A DNA stretch of 27,202 nt from Acanthamoeba lenticulata. Lineage: Eukaryota; Discosea; Longamoebia; Acanthamoebidae. This document shows positions 20,036 to 27,202 of this stretch, piece after piece; within the stretch, counting starts at the first letter, position 1, and each line of letters opens with the position of its first letter. The notes below the pieces were generated by a model. That model searched no databases, had not been told where the DNA came from, and worked only from the letters and a program-made list of their open reading frames with translations. The translations under genes and the position numbers were made by a program. The DNA is taken from assembly GCA_002179805.1 (NCBI GenBank), contig NAVB01000583.1:1-27202 (forward strand). The letters run 5' to 3'.

Positions 20036-20321
20036 CTTCGCGTGATTTGTTAGGCACAAAGACTTGGCCGAGAGCTTTTTGGGCTCTTTTTTTGTGAAGT
20101 GAAAAAGGAGTCACCACAACGGGCATTTCATTTTCTTCTTATTCATGGCAGATTTTTTATTTATTTTCTTTATTTCGTGGCGCGTTCTGTTATTCTTCTC
20201 CGGCGTTTGTTTCTCGCGTTTCATCTCAGAACATCTCGGGGAGTAATCGGCGCGATATTGACCTCATCTACGGTTCCCGCGCGGTAAATCATTCATTGAT
20301 TGATTGTTCTTTAGCACGACG

Positions 20322-22518
20322 ATGCAGTTCCAAGGCCAACAACATCAAATGACGGGACAGTATGTCTCACCCGTAGCAGCCACAATGTACGTCCTGAACC
20401 TTCCTGTCCGATCATCTGTGCTCATCCAATTTGCATCTTGGAAAATATATTTAAAATTGTATTAATTAAGCAATGTTGCACCGACAGCCTGTGCTGCATG
20501 TGCGGCACCAACATCGAACCCAACGCCTCCAACATGTGTGTTACCTGCATTCGAGGGCAGGTCGACATTACTGAGGGCATCCCCAAGAACATCATCATCC
20601 ACAGCTGCAAGCACTGCGGCCGGTACGCGGCTATACTGCCCCCTTCCCCCCCCCTCCCTCTGCGAAGGCACGTGCCGTGGGGGTTGACGTGGTGTGTGCG
20701 TGTGGTGGTGGTGGTGATGGGGCTCCACCAGGTATCTCGTGCCGCCGAACGCGTGGGTGTACTGCGAGCTGGAGTCGCGAGAGCTGCTGACGTTCTGCCT
20801 GAAGCGGATCAAGGGCATGAACAAGGTCAAGCTGATCGACGCCGGGTTCGTGTGGACGGAGCCGCACTCGCGGCGGCTCAAGGTCAAGCTGACCGTGCAG
20901 AAGGAGGTCTTCACGTCGACGATCCTGCAGCAGGTGTTTGTGATCGAGTACGTCGTGCAGATGATGCAGTGCCCGGCCTGCGCGGCCAGCTTCACCGAGC
21001 ACACATGGCAGGCCGTGGTGCAGGCGCGCCAGAAGGTCGACCACAAGCGCACGTTCCTCTACCTCGAGCAGCTCATCCTCAAGCACAACGCCCACACCAA
21101 CACCATCCGCATCAAGGAGATGCCCGACGGCCTCGACTTTTACTTTGGCCACCGCAGCCACGCCGCCAAGTTCCTCGACTTCCTCCAGGCCGTGGCGCCG
21201 CTCCGCTACAAGACCTCCGAGCAGCTGGTCTCCCACGACGCCAAGAGCAACATCTTCAACTACCACTACACCTTCTCCGCCGAGATCGTCCCCATCTGCC
21301 GCGACGACCTCGTCTGCCTCCCGCGCCGCCTCGCCCAGCAGCTCGGCAACGTCTCGCCCCTCGTCCTCGCCACCAAGATCTCCAACCTCCTCCACTTCAT
21401 CGACCCCAACACCCTCCAGAGTACTTTCTTTCTCTCTTTCTCTTTCTCTCTCTCTCTCTCATTTTCCTTTATTCTTCTCATTCTTTCCCTTTCCTCTTCA
21501 TCGCTTCATGAGACGTCCCCCGCTTGTTGTTGTTGCCTTGGTGTGTGTGGACTGCATCGCGCTTACCATCACCATCTCGTCGCCTCCTCGTGCGCAGCGG
21601 TCGAGATCCCCGCGGCGGTCTACTGGCAGGACCCGTTCCGGGCCGTCGCCAACAAGCAGCACCTCACCGAGTTCATCGTCCTTGACATCACCCCGACCGG
21701 CGCCCCTCGCGGCAAGGTAAGTTCGCGCCTTCTTCTTCTTCTTCTTCTTCGTTGCCCCGCCCCGTGCGTCGATGATCGTTCAAGTTATTAACAACAATTT
21801 ATTTATTTTATTTATTTATTGTTAATAAAAATGAATGCAGCACCTGCTGGCCGACGTGCAGGTGGCGCGCGTGCGGGACTTTGGCAACAATGACACGATG
21901 TTCTACCTGCGCACGCATCTCGGGACCTACCTGAACCCGGGCGACCACGTGCTGGGCTACGACCTGACCTCCCACAACTACAACGAGGCCGACCTGAGCG
22001 GCTTCCGGGGCCAGCAGGTGCCCGACGTGATCCTCGTCCGAAAGACCTACCCGGCCCGCCGACACAAGACCCGCACCCGCCGCTTCCGGGTCAAGCAGCT
22101 GGCCAAGGAGGAGCAGGACAACCTCCGCCGCACCGACGCCGACAAGCAAAAGTGCGTTCCCCTCCCCCGCGGTCAATCACCACGCGCCTCCGCCACACAA
22201 GTTCACGGCTGACGCGCTTCTCTCTTTCCTCTCCAACAGCCAAGACCAGGAGCTCTTCATGCAGGATCTCGAGGAGGATCCCGAGCTGCGCGCTGGCCTC
22301 AACCTGTACAAGGGTACACATTCATGTCCCTCTACTACCACTATTACTGCCAGAGACCTCTCTTTGCCTTGTCATCAACTCACACACACACGCGTGTGTT
22401 TACAGTGCCGGGCGCGGCGCCTTCGATGGAGACCGACGACGAGGGCGAGGAGCTCCCGGAGCCCGGCCTGGAGGAGCTCATCGACGAAATGGAGGAGATG
22501 GCCATCGCCCAGGAGTAA
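20322..22518 (+). CDS. NMD3: 60S ribosomal subunit export adaptor NMD3
   Basis: Seven exons: 20322-20386, 20488-20622, 20732-21420, 21598-21716, 21841-22151, 22240-22313, 22406-22518 (501 aa, normal family length). The N-terminus has the paired zinc-binding cysteines (LCCMCGTN, MCVTC, SCKHCGR, QCPAC). Family blocks follow in order: ESRELLTFCLKRIKG, VDAGFVWTEPHS as IDAGFVWTEPHS, LKVKLTVQKEV, RIKEMPDGLDFYFG, TFSAEIVPICRDDLVCLPRR and YLNPGDHVLGYDL. An acidic C-terminus carries Leu-spaced motifs (LEELIDEMEEMAIAQE) resembling the nuclear export signal. NMD3 binds the joining face of the 60S subunit and brings CRM1 for export. The start is the first ATG; the LCC zinc motif begins right after intron 1. 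It converges on the aldonolactone oxidase gene. Confidence 0.96.
21427..21460. repeat. CT-rich run in NMD3 intron 3
   Basis: A pyrimidine run of CT repeats just after the exon 3 donor, within the intron 21421-21597. Confidence 0.65.
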
Positions 22519-22655
22519 GCAGCGCCTTTCCGTGTGTGCTGAAGAGACAAGAAATAGGGAAAAAAGAGAGAGAAATAGAGAAAAGGGGACAAAACTGGTT
22601 TTGCGTTTTTTGTGGCGCTTCGCTGGTCGACTTGGTTGAACACTGATGGTGGCCT

Positions 22656-25600
22656 TCACGACGAGGTGAGGAGGCGAGGAGAGCGGGACGCGGAGGAGGA
22701 GGAGGAAGGGAAGAGCCGGTCGAGGTAGGCGTTGGTGAAGATCAGGGTCGGGTCCAGTTCTTCCCGCAAGCGCTGGAAGTCGTCCCAGTGGGGCAGCGAC
22801 CGCCGGAACTCGTCCCCGGTCATGGTGAAGTCCTTGGCCCAGTGCGGTCGCCCGTCGAGCTCCTTCATCAACTCCTCGAACGCCGCAAAGTAGCGCTTCG
22901 TGCCCGGCATGTCTCTGCGTCGAGAGGCGCGCGCACACACGTTCTCAACACGAGGGGTCCCTCATTCATGGGAAGAAGACGAAAGGCGCGCTCGTACCGG
23001 CCGTAGGGGCGGTACATGATGATGCCAATCCAGGCCGAGTCGCGGCCGTAGGAGGGGCTCAGCCAGATGTCGTCGGCCTTGGTGAAGCGCACCTCCACGG
23101 AGAAGTGAACCTGGAGGTCGAGCTCGCGGATGAGGTCCTTCAGCCGCAGCAAGGCCGTGGCCGTGTTGGTCACCGGGATCGCCCACTCCGACACGTGCTG
23201 CTGGAACAGGCAGTCGAACGTGAGCTGCCTGCTCCCACCACCACCACCACCACCACCCGCCCAAACGCGCGCGTCCTGCTGGTAAGGGAACCCGAGCCTC
23301 TTCTCTTTCTTTCTCTCTCTCTCTCTCTCTTTCTATTTTGCCTGACGAAGCAAAGAGGAGAAGGGCGAGGAGGAGGAGGAGGAGGAGGAGGGAACAAGCC
23401 ACGAACTTGTCGCTTCGGTCTACGGTCTCGCGACGCTTGCGGAAGAGGAGGAACGCGTAGAGCCGGTTGATGAACGGCACGATCCGCGGGAAGAAGGTCC
23501 CCAGCCACAGGAGGAACTCGTACAGCTTCGTCTCCTGTGCGCGTCATCCATGGATGGATGGATGGGATGGATGGATGGTGATGAATGCTCTGACCCCTAA
23601 AGAAGACACAAAGACACACCACACGAACGAACCACCACCCAGTGGAAGAGGTCCTGAGCGACGCGGAAGCGCGGCGTCGTCGGTTTGAGCGCGGTCCGGT
23701 TGGCCTGCCACACCCAGCACCGGTTCGTGTGCGGCACCCACCAGAACCGCGCGTGTTCTGCAGCACCCCCCCCCCTCCCCCCAAAGCAATAACAACAACA
23801 AGAAGCACGCCACATCTATCGTCAATTCCTCTGGAGGAGTGCGCCCGCCCGCACAAGGTTGCTCGTGTGCAAGCACTTGCCCCCCCCCCTCAAAAAGAGT
23901 TTGGGGAGGGGATCAAACGCACACACGCGCGCTCGAGGAAAGAAGGCGACCATCAGCACAAAGTCGAGGCGCAAGCGCGAGCTCGAAGAGGAGGAGGAAG
24001 AAGAGAGGGAGGGGGGGGGTGAATACCGGCTCCGTGGGCGATGGTGTTGAGGGACGACAGGACGGCCTCGAGGGTCATGGGCACCTCCACGGCGTGCAGG
24101 TTGTAGGACGGCTCCAGTTGCAGCGTCACTGCGCGTAACCCCCCCCCAATCGTCATCACCCGTCATCGCCCCTCCAATTCATCCTCTTGTTGGCAGCCCC
24201 GCAGCAGCAGCAGCAGCAGGAGGAGGAGGGGAGTCGTCGAATGCATGGCCCAAACCACAAACACACAAACACACGCATCATTGGGGGGGAGGGGGGTATG
24301 GTGTAAATATGTGTAAATATAAATGTAGATCGATTATTTACAGAGGCGTACCGGAGGAGATGACGCCGAGGGCGCCCAGGCCACAACGTGCCGCGCTAAA
24401 CAGGTCCGGACGCTCCGTCTGCCGACATCACCATCACCACCACCAGCACCATCGTCACCACATAGACAAACGGGTCGTGTTGCGTGTGCCAATTGCAATC
24501 GTGAGTTTTATGGCTATTCTATTGTTTTGCGGTCTATTTATTTCATTTGTTGAAGAAGGGAAGGGATTTGGGGGGGGGGGGACGCACGGGGGAACAGCGG
24601 AGGAGGCGGCCGTCGGCGGAGATGAGCTCGAGCTCGCGGACCATGGTGGCGAGGATGCCCCGGTCGATGCCCGTCCCGTGCGTGCCCGTGGAGAGGGCGC
24701 CCGCGATGGCCTGCCGCGTGATGGAGCCCAGGTTGGAGAGCGCCAGCCCGTGCTTGTCGGCCTCCTCGATCAGGCCCTGTATCGGGAGCCCGGCCTCCAC
24801 CTGCCCCCCCCACGATTATCAAATATTAAAATAAATTAAATTGATTAAATATTAATAAAATAATTAAATTTAATGTTAAACATGAGTCCCCGCGCTATGC
24901 GCTCACACCACGGGGATGGAGGGGATGCGAGAGGGGGGCGGAACCTTCATGAGGCCAGCTTTGCGGTCGACGTTGAGCACGCGGCGGTAGTTCTCGAGGG
25001 AGATCATGAACCCGTCCGTCACCGCGATGTCTGCCCCCCTCCCCCCCCGTCGCAGCGTTGGCTACTTCTAACGAGACAGAGAGAAAGAGAGAGAAATAGA
25101 AAAATAGAAAAAGAGGGATATCTGTACCGCTGGGCGAGTTGCTGGTGCCGATCACCTTCACGCGCTCCCCGGCCCGCTTGGCCCTGTCGCCCGCCGCTTT
25201 GTAAAGAAAGGCCGCGAGGCAAAGACAAAGACAGAGAGAAGAGGGGAAGAGAGAGAGGGAGACAGAAGAGAAGAGAAGAGAAGAAGGGCGGATGATGAGG
25301 GGAGGGGAGGGGTCGAAGGCGGACGGGTGCCGTACAAGGCGAGCACGTCGATGATCTCCCTGGCGCTCGTGGGCTTGTACAGGAACTTGGGTGACGCCGT
25401 GTGGATCCCCGCCCTTCGCCGCCAGAGCAAGGAATAGGAGAAGAAGAAAGGACAAATTAGCCACACACTGCGTGGTGCAGCCTGCACACACACAGACACA
25501 CAGGCAGACACACAGACACACACACACACACAGGCAGACACATGCTCCGCCCCCGTCTTTGGGGAGGAGGAGGGGTGTGTGGGTGGAGGAGGGTGAGGGG

Positions 25601-25897
25601 CACCAGTTGCGCCACTGGTAGCCCGCCACGCCGGTGATGGACGACGCCGCAAGAGCGGCCTCGAGCCCGGACGATGCGGCGCGCAGCTGCTCCCGTGAGG
25701 GTGCCACATGCCGCGAGTGCTGCCACAACAACATCAACAACAAGGTGGTCAGAGTCTGCCCGCACCACGGGACGGGCACTTTTTTTAAGATTAAAAACAA
25801 CGAGTCGGGTGGTGGAAATAGGTGGGGGTACAATATGGAGTCGCTGCAGACTGCGGAGGGTGGCGGCGCGTGTGGCCACAGAGGTGGTGGCGTCCAT
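22656..25897 (-). CDS. L-gulono/D-arabinono-1,4-lactone oxidase family flavoprotein
   Basis: Twelve exons on the minus strand: 25897-25832, 25755-25604, 25413-25336, 25183-25128, 25030-24945, 24800-24588, 24418-24352, 24128-24027, 23757-23639, 23534-23403, 23224-22998, 22914-22656 (518 aa, phases close). A hydrophobic segment at about 20-34 (LHITLTTLLLMLLW) may anchor it in a membrane. The FAD-binding half has NWAGIHTASPKFLYKPTS, VKVIGTSNSPSD, VTDGFMISLEN, LSNLGSITRQAIAGALSTG and THGTGIDRGILATMV. The ALO half has FRVAQDLFHW, QQHVSEWAIPVTN, the VEVRF Glu-Arg pair (about 401/403), IIMYRPYGR, and GRPHWAK (about 454-460). These enzymes oxidise an aldonolactone in the last step of ascorbate or erythroascorbate synthesis. 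The usual FAD-linking His of the GHS motif is Asn114. The substrate cannot be read from sequence. The start (25897) and first two exons are less certain. Confidence 0.87.
23302..23334. repeat. CT run in lactone oxidase intron 10
   Basis: (CT)n on the plus strand, a GA purine run on the coding strand, in the intron 23402-23225. Confidence 0.65.
23547..23580. repeat. ATGG tetranucleotide run in lactone oxidase intron 9
   Basis: About seven ATGG/GATG units on the plus strand, just upstream (coding sense) of the acceptor that opens the ETKLYEFLLW exon. Confidence 0.65.
24815..24880. repeat. AT-rich block in lactone oxidase intron 5
   Basis: A block of almost only A and T (ATTAAAT-like units) in the intron 24944-24801. 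It stands out in GC-rich surroundings and likely holds the branch region. Confidence 0.55.
25484..25552. repeat. CA/CAGA microsatellite in lactone oxidase intron 2
   Basis: Imperfect CACACA and CAGACA units over about 70 bp in the intron 25603-25414. On the coding strand it reads as GT/GTCT repeats. Confidence 0.75.
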
Positions 25898-26249
25898 GTC
25901 GTGAAATTGGTGCGACTGCTGGTGTGTGAGGCCGAGGAAGAGGTTGCGCGGACTCCGTCAGCAGCGCGTCACGAACTGCGCACAAATGCGTTTGTTTTTG
26001 GAGTTATGCCCGCGAAGAACAGTTTTTTTTTTTTTTTCTTTCCAACCCTCTTATTTTAATTGCAATTAAACACTACTTTTCTTTCTTCCCGCGCTGTCTC
26101 CTGTGTCCTGGCGGGTTCAGAACAAGCGTTGACACGCAACAACAGGCCTGCGCAGGGGTGGTTCTCCGTCCCTCTCTCTTTTTTTCTCCCCGACTCCACG
26201 TTCCTCCTCGCCCGCTCTGGCCAAAAGCCACGCGAAGAGGGACCATCAC
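25898..26249. promoter_or_regulatory. intergenic region upstream of the lactone oxidase gene
   Basis: A 352-bp gap between the lactone oxidase start (25897) and the stop of the next gene (26250), both on the minus strand. It holds a T15 run (26023-26037) and a 16-nt perfect palindrome (26055-26070). It should contain the promoter of the oxidase and the 3' end of the neighbour. No convincing ORF. Confidence 0.5.
26055..26070. promoter_or_regulatory. 16-nt palindrome TTTAATTGCAATTAAA
   Basis: Every base pairs about the central GC. It contains two inverted TAAT cores four bases apart, a layout that suits a homeodomain dimer. Function is inferred only. Confidence 0.4.
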
Positions 26250-27120
26250 TTACTCGAGGCTGCCGTCCTCGTCCCACGCGCCGGTGTCGTCCGACTCGTC
26301 CTACACAAACCCACGCACCGGGGAGGGGAAGGGGGGTTCAGTCCAACCGCGGGTACGGGGACAGGGCGACAACCAAACACGCATACCCAGGCGGCGTCCG
26401 CATCGGCGTCGGCAGTCAGACGGCTCGGTTGGGGCTTGGTCACGGGCTTGTGGATGATGGTCGGCCGCACGTAGGTGGGCTCCATGTCCTGGAAGTAGTC
26501 CACTTCCTCCAACTCCACCGGTGGCCTGGGCTCCCCACAACCACGCCAGCGACAGTGCGTGGGTAAGATGAAGAGGCCACGCATGCGCGCATGCCAGGCC
26601 TCAACGCGCCGTCCCCCCACGCCAACGCCGCACGTGGCGTGCGCGATCATTTGCGGGAGGCTGGGGAGTCGAGCCCTTCGGGTCGCGCGTGAGTTTCGTA
26701 CTTCTTGGGCGATTGCTGCGGCTGCTTGGCGGTGGCGCCCTCCGCTGCTCGTTCGTGCCCTGCTGAGCGACGCGGCGCAGGGGCGGCCGCTGGAGCGCGG
26801 CGCACGTTGATGCTGGTGCTCGCGGCAACGGCTGCGCCACTGCTGGCTGGGGTCGTGGAGGACGAGGGAGGCGAAGAGGAGGGCATGAACGAGGTTGACG
26901 GAGGGGTAGCAAATACGCCCGCTCCAGAAGGGGCGTCTGGCGAAGACGACGAAGAGAAAGAAGCCGCGGGCGCAGGACTCGTGTGCGCTGGGGAAGAAGA
27001 GATGGCCATAGCAGAGGAGGAAGAAGAGGATGGAGGGGGGACGTTCAGCGCAGCATCTTGTATGGCCCGCGAATCTCCCTGAGAATCAGAAAGACAAGAG
27101 GCAAACAAAGCGTTCCCCAT
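26250..27120 (-). CDS. small protein starting MGNALFASC, unknown function
   Basis: Exons on the minus strand are 27120-26702, 26525-26387 and 26300-26250 (202 aa, phases close). The N-terminus has Gly2 and Cys9, as in lipidated membrane proteins; residue 6 is Phe, which is not ideal for N-myristoylation. A long Ser/Pro/Ala-rich linker follows (about 25-135). The only ordered-looking part is C-terminal: ELEEVDYFQDMEPTYVRPTI, then IHKPVTKPQPSRL, then an acidic tail with two Trp (AAWDESDDTGAWDEDGSLE). The DYFQDMEPT segment recalls the DYFKDM segment of EBAG9/RCAS1 Golgi proteins, but the similarity is short. I would call it a membrane-associated adaptor candidate at most. The window ends 82 bp upstream in a T run. 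Confidence 0.7.
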
Positions 27121-27202
27121 GGAGAGGGCAAATGTTAATCAAGACTGAGGAACCACTGCGGTTGTGCGTCCTCCGGATTGCGCGCAAAGGTTTTTTTTTT
27201 TT

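Noticed and set aside
20631..21395. 254-aa minus-strand open frame opposite NMD3
   Set aside because: Shadow of the strongly conserved NMD3 exon; Val/Glu/Leu-rich as expected from the complement.
27190..27202. T-run at the window end as a poly(A) or terminator signal
   Set aside because: It sits at the edge with no flanking sequence, so nothing can be claimed; it may be an assembly edge.

Overview
The window looks like nuclear DNA of a free-living amoebozoan, most likely Acanthamoeba. Coding DNA is GC-rich and the standard code is used. Genes are packed tightly and cut by many short GT-AG introns, mostly 55-270 nt. Low-complexity His/Gln/Ser/Glu runs are common, and one gene has the homeodomain-plus-ankyrin architecture known from Dictyostelium Wariai. 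I rebuilt 13 protein-coding genes by hand. For all of them the exon phases close on a length divisible by three. I see no rRNA, tRNA, transposon or CRISPR array.

Layout, left to right. 24-2161 (+): His/Gln-rich unknown protein, possibly 5'-incomplete. 2246-4325 (-): TBC1D20-type Rab GAP with a C-terminal membrane anchor. 4485-8226 (+): a 14-exon gene joining a membrane segment, a NAA50-type N-terminal acetyltransferase and leucine-rich repeats. 8416-9689 (+): atypical Rho GTPase with a CAAX end. 9949-14362 (-): 12-exon DH-PH RhoGEF. 14727-15051 (+): CKS1. 15221-17505 (-): homeodomain-ankyrin protein. 17660-18107 (+): small charged helical protein. 18304-19400 (+): CX5R phosphatase. 19596-20035 (-): elongin C with a 9-nt last exon. 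20322-22518 (+): NMD3. 22656-25897 (-): aldonolactone oxidase of the GULO/ALO family. 26250-27120 (-): small protein starting MGNALFASC.

Themes. Four gene pairs are head-to-head across about 155-365 bp, and three of these gaps carry E2F-like TTTSSCGC sites, including two in front of CKS1. A Rho GTPase and a RhoGEF lie tail-to-tail. The acetyltransferase-LRR protein carries a BC-box-like motif, and elongin C, the partner of BC-boxes, is encoded in the same window. The strongest candidates for something undescribed are the acetyltransferase/BC-box/LRR fusion, the Rho protein changed at several GTPase positions, the homeodomain-ankyrin protein, and long G-runs next to 3' splice sites. Exon limits are inferred from splice consensus, phase and family alignment from memory; no transcript data were available.
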